Shown piece after piece: positions 24,558-31,798 of a stretch of DNA of 37,914 nt. The DNA comes from an uncultured Bacillota bacterium (GTDB lineage: Bacteria > Bacillota > Clostridia > Oscillospirales > Oscillospiraceae). The stretch spans positions 1 to 37,914 of the forward strand of contig CANSDP010000018.1 of the NCBI GenBank assembly GCA_947645675.1. The letters are read 5' to 3'. The notes under the pieces are model-generated. The model was not told where the DNA came from. It saw only the letters and a list, made by a program, of their open reading frames with translations, and did no database searches. Each line of letters opens with the position of its first letter. Positions within the stretch are counted from its first letter, which is position 1. Made by a program: the position numbers and the translations under genes.

Positions 24558-24588
24558 GGAGAAAAATATTGAAAGGAAGGCACAGGGT

Positions 24589-25038
24589 ATGGACCTGCAA
24601 GGGTATCTGAATCAGCGGGGCATAAGTAAATACCGTCTGGCGCAAATCAGCGGCGTCCCCAATACTACCATCGTTGACATCTGCGCCGGAAGGAGCGAGA
24701 TCGGACGGTGTGCCGCCAAGACTGTCCAGCAACTTGCCAAGGCGCTGGACTGCACCATGGAGGACATCATGGAATTATCCCCGGCCTATGAGAGCGATAC
24801 CGGACTGCCAACAGATAAGAGTTATCTGGAGTGCGGCCTGCCTGATTTTTTGATGGAATCCATAGCCCAGATGCAGGCGGCCTGGGACCGGCTGGATCGG
24901 GGTGAGAAGGACCTGTGCTGGGACTGCGACTACTGCAACTTGCAGACAGACATCAACAACGCGGAGGTCAATCAGGTCATCAGTTCAGAACAGGCGTGGT
25001 ATCTCCGGGAGAAGTATCTGCGGATGGAAAGGGAGTGA
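24589..25038 (+). CDS. XRE-family regulator, probable antitoxin
   Basis: A 149-residue protein with an N-terminal Cro/CI helix-turn-helix (about 1-60: YRLAQISGVPNTTIVDICAG, then AAKTVQQLAKALDC). The start at 24589 follows AAGGAAGG; in-frame starts at 24529 and 24556 fall on the promoter boxes and are rejected. The C-terminal half carries an unusual cysteine cluster CWDCDYC, then a helical NNAEVNQVISSEQAWYLREK stretch. It lies 4 bases before a HipA-like kinase gene, the order of HipB-HipA pairs. It probably represses its own promoter through the ATCGG-CCGAT operator and counters the kinase. Confidence 0.87.
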   Translation: MDLQGYLNQRGISKYRLAQISGVPNTTIVDICAGRSEIGRCAAKTVQQLAKALDCTMEDIMELSPAYESDTGLPTDKSYLECGLPDFLMESIAQMQAAWDRLDRGEKDLCWDCDYCNLQTDINNAEVNQVISSEQAWYLREKYLRMERE

Positions 25039-25042
25039 CCAC

Positions 25043-25984
25043 ATGGGCGTTATTGACTTTACAGGTATGCCAAAACGGAACAAGGCATACGCCGGCGCGA
25101 ACGGCAAGAAGATCTCCGTCCTCTATGACGGGGAGCAATATATGCTGAAATTTCCCTCTATGGCGAAGAAAAACCCGGACATGAGTTACAGCAACAGTTG
25201 TTTTTCTGAATACCTCGGCTGCCAGATATTCGAGATTGCCGGCATCCCCGTACAAAAGACCCTGCTGGGCACATTCACGGTGAATGGCACAGAGAAGATC
25301 GTTGTTGCCTGCGGCGACTTTACCCGGCCTGGGCTCGTGCTTCAGGACTTTGCCTCCCTGAAAAACCAGATCATCGACTCAGAGCGCAACGGGTATGGCA
25401 CCGAACTGTCCGACATCCTCCATACGATTACGGCACAAACGGCCATAGACGCCGCTCAACTGCTGGACCGCTTTTGGGATATGTTCATCGTAGACGCCCT
25501 GATTGGGAACTGGGACCGGCACAACGGGAACTGGGGCTTCCTCTACGATGCCGTCAGCGACGCCATAGAACTGGCCCCGGTCTACGATTGTGGGAGTTGC
25601 CTCTATCCCCAGGCGGATGACGAGATCATGCGGTCTGTCCTTACCAATCAGGGCGACCGTGACTATCGAATTTATGAGATACCGACCTCCGCGATTACGC
25701 TGGAAGGAAAGAAAATTCGGTATTTCGATTTTATTTCCTCACTGCGGGAAGAGGGGTGCAGCCGCGCCCTGCGGAGGATCGTCCCCCGGATTGATATGGG
25801 TAAAATCGGGAAGTTGATTTATGACACCCCATTCCTCAGTGATTTGCAACGGCAATTTTATTTGACCATGCTGGCGGAACGGAAAGCAAAGATACTGGAT
25901 TTCGCTCTGGAAAAATTAGAGCAGGCGAAAGATGGGCTTCTACCAGTGAAACACAAAGCCGGGAAAGACCGGGACGCCCGATAA
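25043..25984 (+). CDS. HipA/CtkA-like kinase, probable toxin
   Basis: A 313-residue protein kinase-like enzyme of the HipA/CtkA type. The start at 25043 (MGVIDFTGMPK) follows AAGGGAG. ATP-site features are K36 in YMLKFPS, the catalytic loop GNWDRHNGNWG with D158 and N163, and a metal-binding Asp at 182 in PVYDCG. It is shorter than E. coli HipA (about 440 residues) and lacks its N-terminal subdomain, as in CtkA-like proteins. With the upstream XRE gene it forms a likely toxin-antitoxin or signalling pair that could aid element retention or dormancy. The target is unknown. Confidence 0.85.
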   Translation: MGVIDFTGMPKRNKAYAGANGKKISVLYDGEQYMLKFPSMAKKNPDMSYSNSCFSEYLGCQIFEIAGIPVQKTLLGTFTVNGTEKIVVACGDFTRPGLVLQDFASLKNQIIDSERNGYGTELSDILHTITAQTAIDAAQLLDRFWDMFIVDALIGNWDRHNGNWGFLYDAVSDAIELAPVYDCGSCLYPQADDEIMRSVLTNQGDRDYRIYEIPTSAITLEGKKIRYFDFISSLREEGCSRALRRIVPRIDMGKIGKLIYDTPFLSDLQRQFYLTMLAERKAKILDFALEKLEQAKDGLLPVKHKAGKDRDAR

Positions 25985-26003
25985 AGGAATCACATACCTT
26001 TTT

Positions 26004-26034
26004 GGCAAGGCCGTGTCTGCGGCCTTGCCGTTTT
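26004..26034 (+). terminator. Terminator after the HipA-like gene
   Basis: GGCAAGGCCG (26004-26013) and CGGCCTTGCC (26020-26029) form a perfect 10-bp stem with a 6-base loop, followed by GTTTT. It ends the accessory island transcript. Confidence 0.8.
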
Positions 26035-26074
26035 ACATAGCCGGGAGGTTTTCATCTGGAGATCTCCCGGCTAT
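26033..26074 (+). promoter_or_regulatory. TTACATA leader hairpin, copy 4
   Basis: TTACATAG (26033-26040) opens a perfect stem ATAGCCGGGAG (26037-26047) / CTCCCGGCTAT (26064-26074) with a 16-base loop. It ends 26 bases before the DUF3848 start. It directly follows a terminator, as at copy 1. Confidence 0.6.
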
Positions 26075-26100
26075 CACTATTTTATAAGGAGTGATACAGC

Positions 26101-26439
26101 ATGACCAACAAAGAAATGATGCGCCAACTTTATGAACGGATGGCAGCCGAGCAGCAGAAGTATAAGGCATGGCTTCTGGAGCAGCCCCCCAATGTGATCC
26201 TGGACAATGCCTGCAAATTCACCGTCCGAGAAGACATTGTGATGGAGTTGGAGGTACTGGAACTGACGGACGCCCAGGCCGCGGCCCTATTGCGGTCCCG
26301 GACCCCGCTGGCGGATGTTTACAAGGCATGGCAGCAGGCGGAAACCAACCACATGAACGATGTGCGGGATGTGATCGAGGCCCGCGCAGATACCGTTATA
26401 CGGGCTGAAAAGGAAAAGGGCCAGCGGGAGGAACGGTAG
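26101..26439 (+). CDS. DUF3848 family protein
   Basis: A 112-residue helical protein of the DUF3848 type: a long first helix with E-QQKYKAWLLEQPPNVIL, then A-KFTVREDIVMELE, ELTDAQAAALL, and PLADVYKAWQQAE. Its function is unknown; relatives are common in Clostridia mobile elements. The start follows AAGGAG. It begins a four-gene run (DUF3848, Toprim, ParM, ParR-like) with 1-base gaps or overlaps, opened by the TTACATA leader. Its tail GQREER contains the ribosome site for the next gene. Confidence 0.82.
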   Translation: MTNKEMMRQLYERMAAEQQKYKAWLLEQPPNVILDNACKFTVREDIVMELEVLELTDAQAAALLRSRTPLADVYKAWQQAETNHMNDVRDVIEARADTVIRAEKEKGQREER

Positions 26440-26440
26440 G

Positions 26441-27391
26441 ATGGGCTATGTCACCCCGGAGCAGATCGCACAGGCTAAGGAATGGGACCTGCTGACCTAT
26501 CTCCAGCAGTATGACCCGCACCAGCTCGTCCATGTGGGCGGAAGTACCTACTGCACTCGTGAGCATGACAGCTTGAAGATCAGTAACGGAAAATGGAACT
26601 GGTTCTCCCGCAAAATCGGCGGGAAAACAGCCCTGGACTATCTCATTAAAGTCCAGGGCTTTTCCTTTACCGAGGCAGTGGAGGCCCTGACGGGACCGAA
26701 CTTCTCTCCCCCGTCTCCGGCGCCTCAAGCCAGGCCGAAGGAGCAGGAACCCCGGAAGCTGGTCCTTCCCCAAGCCAGCCGGTGCGCCACCCATGTTGTC
26801 AGCTATCTTCATGGGCGGGGCATTGACTATGATATGATCGACTACTGCATCCAGACCGGGCGTTTGTATGAAAGTCTGCCCTATCACAATGCTGTATTCG
26901 TGGGCCGGGACCGGCAGGGCCAACCCCGCTACGCCGCCCTGCGGGGCATCATAGGGGACTTCAAGGGCGAGGCCCCCGGCAGTGACAAGCGGTATTCCTT
27001 CGCCATCGCGGAGGACTCCGCTGCACCCAGCGTCCACCTGTTTGAATCGGCCATCGACCTGTTGAGCTACGCCACCCTACTGAAAATGAAGGGCCGGGAC
27101 TGGCGGCAGGACGCCATGCTCTCCCTGGGCGGGGTGTTCAAGCAGAAACAAGAGTTTGTCATCCCCATGGCTCTCAGCCAGTACCTTCAGGACCACCCCG
27201 GCGTCCACACGCTCTGCCTCCACCTGGACAATGACGAGGTGGGCCGGGACGCGGCAGCAGGCATCATGGCTGGCCTGGGGAACAGATACGAGGTATTGGA
27301 CAGGCCGCCACCCAGCGGAAAGGATGTAAACGATCTGCTGCTCCAGCGGAGGTTGGGGCAGGCAAAGAGGAAGGAGGAATGGAGCCGGTGA
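26441..27391 (+). CDS. DUF3991/Toprim-domain primase-like protein
   Basis: A 316-residue protein. An N-terminal primase-type region (about 30-90) has CTREHDSLKISNGKWNWFS, GGKTALDYLI and FTEAVEALTG, like the zinc-finger-adjacent part of CHC2 primases but without a full zinc finger. A DUF3991-like segment (about 110-190) and a Toprim domain follow, with E202 in HLFESAIDLLSYA and the metal-binding D263-N-D265 in LHLDNDEVG. It probably helps copy transferred or replicating element DNA. The start is 1 base after the previous stop with GGAGG upstream. It overlaps the ParM gene by GTGA. Confidence 0.87.
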   Translation: MGYVTPEQIAQAKEWDLLTYLQQYDPHQLVHVGGSTYCTREHDSLKISNGKWNWFSRKIGGKTALDYLIKVQGFSFTEAVEALTGPNFSPPSPAPQARPKEQEPRKLVLPQASRCATHVVSYLHGRGIDYDMIDYCIQTGRLYESLPYHNAVFVGRDRQGQPRYAALRGIIGDFKGEAPGSDKRYSFAIAEDSAAPSVHLFESAIDLLSYATLLKMKGRDWRQDAMLSLGGVFKQKQEFVIPMALSQYLQDHPGVHTLCLHLDNDEVGRDAAAGIMAGLGNRYEVLDRPPPSGKDVNDLLLQRRLGQAKRKEEWSR

Positions 27392-28311
27392 AAGACCATC
27401 AGGGCATGAAGATCATCGGGATAGACAATGGCTACGGCAACATCAAGACTGCAAACTGCTGTTTTCCCGCGGGGCTAACCGCCCACGACGCAGAGCCGGT
27501 ATTCAAAGACGATCTGCTGGTCTATGACGGACGCTACTACCTGATCGGGACAGGCCACAAGGAGTTTAAGGCGGACAAGACCGGGGACGATGACTATTAT
27601 ATCCTCACCCTGGCCGCTATCGCCCGTGAGCTGAATGTATATGGCCTGACGGACGCCACGGTATATCTTGCCGTGGGCCTGCCCCTCACCTGGGTGAGTC
27701 GGCAGCGGGCGGACTTCAAAGCCTACCTCATGCGGAACCGGGAACTGGCCTTTACCTTCCGGGGAAAAGCCTACCGGGTGGAGATTGCCGGGGTGGATGT
27801 GTTCCCCCAGGGCTTCGCTGCGGTTGCCGGCCAGATCAGGGACTTCCAGGGCGTGAATATGCTCTGTGACATTGGCAATGGCACCATGAACATCATGTTC
27901 ATCAACGACCGCAAGCCTGTTGTGGACCGGATGTTTACTGAGAAGTATGGCACCCATCAATGTATGCTGGCCGTCCGGGAGAATGTCATGCGGACCCACC
28001 ATGCTACGGTGGACGAGTCGATCATCAACCGGGTGCTGCGGTTCGGCACAGCGGATATTCGGGAGGACTATCTGACTACCATCCGGGAAACCGCCGCAGA
28101 GTATGTGGGCGAGATCTTCCGCATCCTGCGGGAGCGTGAGTACAACCCAGCTCTCATGCGGCTTCATGTGCTGGGCGGCGGAAGCTGCCTGGTCCGCAAC
28201 TTCGGGGCGTATGACGCCGACCGCGTGACCATCTACGAGGACATCTGCGCCACCGCCAAGGGCTATGAGTTCCTGTGTGAGCAGGCTTTGCACAGGGGTG
28301 TGAGCGGATGA
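27388..28311 (+). CDS. parM: ParM/StbA-like actin ATPase
   Basis: A 307-residue actin-fold segregation protein that would form filaments pushing element copies apart. GIDNGYGNIKT is the first phosphate loop, CDIGNGTMNIMFI the second, and LHVLGGGSCLV the nucleotide-binding segment near the C-terminus. I choose the GTG at 27388: it overlaps the previous stop as GTGA and lies 10 bases after GGAGG. The ATG at 27379 is only 1 base from that site; the ATG at 27406 is also possible. The next small gene overlaps by ATGA and is the likely ParR-type adaptor. Confidence 0.88.
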   Translation: MKDHQGMKIIGIDNGYGNIKTANCCFPAGLTAHDAEPVFKDDLLVYDGRYYLIGTGHKEFKADKTGDDDYYILTLAAIARELNVYGLTDATVYLAVGLPLTWVSRQRADFKAYLMRNRELAFTFRGKAYRVEIAGVDVFPQGFAAVAGQIRDFQGVNMLCDIGNGTMNIMFINDRKPVVDRMFTEKYGTHQCMLAVRENVMRTHHATVDESIINRVLRFGTADIREDYLTTIRETAAEYVGEIFRILREREYNPALMRLHVLGGGSCLVRNFGAYDADRVTIYEDICATAKGYEFLCEQALHRGVSG

Positions 28312-28589
28312 AACTCAAACGGTTTTCGCTCCGATTTAACCTTGACCGGGAGAATGACCGCAGGGCGTGGGAAGCCCTGCACCGCATGGACGCCCGATCC
28401 ATCAATCAGGAGATCATCGCCAGGATCAACGCAAAAGAGCAAACCGATGTGTTGAAAGAGCTGATCCGTCAGACCGTATCTGAAGAATTGGAGCGAACCG
28501 CAAAGAACAGCCGTGACCGGCCAGCAGCGCAGGCGGAAGCCAGCGCGGAGGACCTAAACACCGTGTTTGACTTCCTGAACAGTTTTTAG
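28308..28589 (+). CDS. Small ParR-like partner of ParM
   Basis: A 93-residue protein directly after parM, overlapping by ATGA. The N-terminal part (about 3-48) reads KRFSLRFNLDRENDRRAW, then ALHRM and SINQEIIARIN, consistent with a ribbon-helix-helix DNA-binding fold as in ParR. The C-terminal half is helical and charged, ending VFDFLNSF, a hydrophobic end that could contact ParM, as ParR tails do. The assignment rests on position and pattern. A terminator follows the stop at once. Confidence 0.72.
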   Translation: MKLKRFSLRFNLDRENDRRAWEALHRMDARSINQEIIARINAKEQTDVLKELIRQTVSEELERTAKNSRDRPAAQAEASAEDLNTVFDFLNSF

Positions 28590-28615
28590 CGGCATCGCTT
28601 GTGATGCCGCTTTTT
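28589..28615 (+). terminator. Terminator after the parM operon
   Basis: GCGGCATC (28589-28596) and GATGCCGC (28603-28610) form a perfect 8-bp stem with a 6-base loop, followed by TTTTT. It overlaps the last base of the ParR-like gene's stop codon. Confidence 0.85.
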
Positions 28616-28634
28616 CCCGCCCGTCGAGGGGCAT

Positions 28635-28652
28635 GGCATCACCTATGATGCC
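28635..28652 (+). promoter_or_regulatory. Second hairpin sharing arms with the terminator
   Basis: GGCATCA (28635-28641) and TGATGCC (28646-28652) pair around CCTA, 30 bases before the next start. Its arms repeat those of the terminator just upstream (GCGGCATC, GATGCCGC), so arms of the two hairpins could swap partners. Confidence 0.5.
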
Positions 28653-28682
28653 GCAAAAATCATAATAGGAGGTTGTCACTCC

Positions 28683-29060
28683 ATGAGTGAAAAGGCCCTT
28701 TGTGAAGTCAATATGACCTATGCAACCATGCGAAGTTATTTTCGCGCAGCAGAACGTGCCCGCCAGCATTTGTCCGGCTTCATTGTGTTCTCTCCGGCCA
28801 GCTTTAACAAGGAGTATTCCGTGGAAAGCCGTACCTATGCGGTGTCCAGCGACAACAAGGCGTTTCGGCCTAATATGGGCGGATATTCCATCTATGCTTC
28901 GTCCCTGGATGGCTCCGATCCCTGTGTCCGCCTGGAACAGTATATGGCATCGGAGTACGGCGGCAAGAACGGCTGGCAAATTGAGCGGTGCTATATGATG
29001 TCCGATGAAGTGGAGCGGGCGAAGGCCCTCATGCGAACCGAAAAAGAGCATGAGCGATAA
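28683..29060 (+). CDS. Conserved-looking accessory protein (125 aa)
   Basis: A 125-residue protein of unknown function just before oriT. The start at 28683 follows AGGAGG. It contains a mixed alpha/beta core with SGFIVFSPASFNKEYSVES, YAVSSDNKAFRP and GGYSIYASSLDG, then a helical C-terminus ending RTEKEHER. No signal peptide or membrane segment is seen. It follows a terminator and a leader hairpin, so it is likely transcribed separately from the parM operon. Confidence 0.72.
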   Translation: MSEKALCEVNMTYATMRSYFRAAERARQHLSGFIVFSPASFNKEYSVESRTYAVSSDNKAFRPNMGGYSIYASSLDGSDPCVRLEQYMASEYGGKNGWQIERCYMMSDEVERAKALMRTEKEHER

Positions 29061-29207
29061 CGAAGAGGCCAAGCCCGCACGCTCTCACACGCCGCAGGCG
29101 CGGAGGATGGCGGTATTGTCTTAGCAAGCAACGAATTGTGGGGCCACAATTCCGCTTGACAGGGGCTTGCCGCCCCTATGACCCTGCATTGAGAAAGGAT
29201 GATCGTT
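29061..29207. other. Candidate origin of transfer (oriT)
   Basis: This 147-base non-coding gap directly precedes mobC and the relaxase gene, the usual place for oriT. It holds a perfect inverted repeat GAATTGTGG (29133-29141) / CCACAATTC (29144-29152) with a 2-base centre, typical of relaxase or MobC recognition, and a second short stem AGGGGC (29161-29166) / GCCCCT (29172-29177). ACCCTGCA at 29181-29188 resembles the ATCCTG|C nick region of RP4-type MOBP origins only loosely. The nick site cannot be fixed by reading. Confidence 0.6.
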
Positions 29208-29528
29208 TTGAAAAGAACACTTGAAATGAAGGTCCGTTTTACCAAAACGGAACTGGACGCCCTTACCAAGAAGGCCCGCAAGTCCGGCCTGTCCCGCGAG
29301 GGTTACTGCCGCCGCGTCCTGAACGGCACGGAGGTGAAGGAGGCCCCGCCCGCCGATGTACCTGTGCTGATCCAGGAGGTGCGGCGCGTGGGGAATAACC
29401 TGAATCAGATCATGAAGCGGGCCAACGCCCTCGGCCTGCTGGATGTGCCCCAGCTCCGCAAGGCACTGGAGGATAACCGGGCCGTGGAGAAGCTGATCGC
29501 GGACACCTATACCGTGCCTTCCGACTGA
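29208..29528 (+). CDS. mobC: MobC-type relaxosome accessory protein
   Basis: A 106-residue MobC family protein that binds oriT and helps the relaxase open the strands. The ribbon-helix-helix part is KVRFTKTELDALTKKARKSG with SREGYCRRVL; the MobC C-terminal signature is VRRVGNNLNQIMKRAN. I prefer the TTG start at 29208, 9 bases after AAGG; the ATG at 29199 touches that site, and the ATG at 29226 is another option. The relaxase gene starts 1 base after its stop without its own ribosome site, so relaxase translation is probably coupled to mobC. Confidence 0.9.
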   Translation: MKRTLEMKVRFTKTELDALTKKARKSGLSREGYCRRVLNGTEVKEAPPADVPVLIQEVRRVGNNLNQIMKRANALGLLDVPQLRKALEDNRAVEKLIADTYTVPSD

Positions 29529-29529
29529 C

Positions 29530-30954
29530 ATGGCTGTGACCTCCATCTGGCCCATTCATGGGCGCGTGGACAAGGTAATCGACTACGTCCGGAACCCGGA
29601 AAAGACCACTGAGGCCGGCTTGCCGGAGCTGGCGTCCCTCCATGCTGTTGAGGATGTGGTGGAGTATGCCGCCGATGAGATGAAGACAGAGCGCCGGTCC
29701 TATGTGTCCTGCCTGAACTGCCGGGAGGACACCGCCGCCGCGCAGTTCATGGAAACAAAGCGGCTGTGGGGCAAGCCGGGGGGCCGGGTATGCTACCACG
29801 GGTATCAGTCCTTCAAAGCGGATGAGGTCACGGCGGAGACAGCCCATGAAATCGGCGTCAGGTTGGCGGAGGAGCTGTGGGGCGGGCGTTTTGAAGTTGT
29901 AGTGGCGACCCACTGCAATACCGGCCACTATCACAACCACTTTGTCATCAACTCCGTGTCCTGGGCTGATGGGAAAAAGTTCTACAACTCTCCCGCCGAC
30001 TACGCCCGGATGCGGGAGGTATCGGACCGCCTGTGCCGGGAGTACGCCATTTCTGTGATCCAGGACCCAGGCAGGCAGACAAAGAACTACGCCGAATGGC
30101 AGGCCGAGCGCAGCGGCAGGCCCACCCACCGGGGGAGCATCCGGGCCGACATTGACCGGGCTATCCGTGCCGCCACCACGGAACGGGAATTCCTGCGGGT
30201 GATGGGCGAAATGGGCTATCAGATCAAAGTCCATGGGAGGGACGGAAAGCCCCTGAAATATCCCGCATTGAAGCCACCGGACGCAAAGGGCTATTTCCGT
30301 TTCCACAAGCTGGGCGAGGGCTACACGCTGGAGGAGATCAGGGCGCGTATTCTACGCAACATTCACAAACAGCCCCCGTTCCCGGAGCTTGTCCATCACC
30401 TGCCCCAGCATTACCGGGTGCGGGGAAAGCCCCAGAAGAACGTCACCGGCCTGCGGGCGCTGTACTTCCGTTACTGCTATGAACTCCACATCATCGTCAA
30501 GCAGCCGGCATCCGTCAAGCGGGTGTCTTTTTTATTGCGGGAGGACATCGCCAAGCTGGACCGGCTGGACGCCGAAACCCGCTTTTTGGGGAAACACCAC
30601 ATCGGAACGATGGAGGAGTTGACTACCCACTGGGAAGCGGCATTGGTGGAGGTGGAAGCCCTGACTGCCCAGCGGCAGGAACTCCGAACGGAGCTTCGAC
30701 GGCGCAGCCGTCAGGGTGACACCATGGCCGCAGGCGAGGTGAAACAGCGGATCAGCGCCCTGTCCGGTAGGATCAGGGCAGTGAGAAAGGATGTGGTCTT
30801 ATGTGACGGCATCGCCCAGCGTTCCGGGCAGGTCCGTGAGAACCTGGGACGGCTGGTGAAGCAAAAGGAACTGGAACGAAAGGAGCGATCAAACGATGAG
30901 TTATTCAGGCGACGCGGCGGAGCAAGTCGTGAGGATGTCGCTGGAAACAGGTGA
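29530..30954 (+). CDS. MOBP-type relaxase
   Basis: A 474-residue relaxase that nicks oriT and stays bound to the 5' end for transfer. The likely catalytic Tyr is Y19 in VIDYVRNPEKT. The metal-binding histidine motif III is THCNTGHYHNHFVINS with H128, H133, H135 and H137; HGYQSF belongs to motif II. The C-terminal half (about 300-474) is helical, probably with coiled coil, and would bind the coupling protein. The final 59 bases overlap the start of the pcfB-like gene in another frame. There is no ribosome site at the start; it relies on mobC translation. Confidence 0.93.
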   Translation: MAVTSIWPIHGRVDKVIDYVRNPEKTTEAGLPELASLHAVEDVVEYAADEMKTERRSYVSCLNCREDTAAAQFMETKRLWGKPGGRVCYHGYQSFKADEVTAETAHEIGVRLAEELWGGRFEVVVATHCNTGHYHNHFVINSVSWADGKKFYNSPADYARMREVSDRLCREYAISVIQDPGRQTKNYAEWQAERSGRPTHRGSIRADIDRAIRAATTEREFLRVMGEMGYQIKVHGRDGKPLKYPALKPPDAKGYFRFHKLGEGYTLEEIRARILRNIHKQPPFPELVHHLPQHYRVRGKPQKNVTGLRALYFRYCYELHIIVKQPASVKRVSFLLREDIAKLDRLDAETRFLGKHHIGTMEELTTHWEAALVEVEALTAQRQELRTELRRRSRQGDTMAAGEVKQRISALSGRIRAVRKDVVLCDGIAQRSGQVRENLGRLVKQKELERKERSNDELFRRRGGASREDVAGNR

Positions 30955-31795
30955 GGTTGCGGTCAGGCTGGCCGGCTCCGGGGCCAAACAGCTTGCCATT
31001 TTGATCTATGCCATCCTGCGTGAGCAGAAAAAGACGGCGGGCAAGGCCCGCCTGACCAATATGCTCCGCAGCGGCAAGGAGCTGAAGGTGTTTGCCGTCA
31101 AGGACAGCGACCTTCAGCTCTTTTGCCGGGAGGCAAAAAAGTACGGCGTCCTCTACTGTGTATTGAAGGACCGGGACGCCACGGATGGACTGACCGACAT
31201 CATGGCGAGGGCGGAGGACGCCGGCAAGATCAACCGCATCATTGAGCGGTTCGGCCTTGCCACCGTAGATATGGCCCAGGTCAAGCAGGAGATCGAACAG
31301 AGCCGGGTGGAGCGGCGGATGGACGCCCCGGAAACACCTGCGGCGGAACCGGCAGCCGGGGTGGACACTCCCCAGGAGCCGATGACTGAGCGGGAGATGG
31401 ATGGATTTCTGGACGCCATGCTTGCCCCGGCCCCGGAACATGGCCCGGTTGTTCCGGAGCGCAACGATCCGGACCGGGACCTGGATGAATTTTTGAAGGC
31501 GGCGCGGGGCGCGTCCTCTGCCAGAGAGGAGGGCAGGACCGAAAACCCCACCGTGGGCCGGACCGAGAAATCCCGTCTGTCCGAGCCTACCTCAAAGCCC
31601 AAAGAGGCCGCCGAGCCGGGTATCCCTGATCCGCTGGAGCGCCCCCGTCCCTCTGTCCGTCAGGCATTAAAGGAGATACGGACAGAGCAGAAACAGCGGG
31701 CGGAGGAGAAAGCCAGAGAGAACGCTGGGCGGCAGAAGCCCCTCCAGCACAGAGCATCCCCAAAAAAGAAAGTCAAAAAGCAAAAGGAGAGATAA
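30896..31795 (+). CDS. pcfB: PcfB-like (DUF3801) coupling adaptor
   Basis: A 299-residue protein of the PcfB/DUF3801 family, which in pCF10 links the relaxase to the coupling protein. The conserved domain is residues 1 to about 130: GSGAKQLAILIYAILREQKK, KELKVFAVKDSDLQLFCREA, KKYGVLYCVLKD, and IIERFGLATVD. The rest is disordered, with acidic and Pro-rich stretches, ending in a very basic KKKVKKQKER. The start follows AAAGGAG inside the relaxase gene (59-base overlap). Its place between relaxase and VirD4 is the usual one. Confidence 0.87.
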   Translation: MSYSGDAAEQVVRMSLETGEVAVRLAGSGAKQLAILIYAILREQKKTAGKARLTNMLRSGKELKVFAVKDSDLQLFCREAKKYGVLYCVLKDRDATDGLTDIMARAEDAGKINRIIERFGLATVDMAQVKQEIEQSRVERRMDAPETPAAEPAAGVDTPQEPMTEREMDGFLDAMLAPAPEHGPVVPERNDPDRDLDEFLKAARGASSAREEGRTENPTVGRTEKSRLSEPTSKPKEAAEPGIPDPLERPRPSVRQALKEIRTEQKQRAEEKARENAGRQKPLQHRASPKKKVKKQKER

Positions 31796-31798
31796 TGT

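Noticed and set aside
24529-24588. Upstream TTG and ATG starts for the XRE gene
   Set aside because: TTG 24529 is the -35 box and ATG 24556 overlaps the -10 box; the ATG at 24589 has a proper ribosome site.
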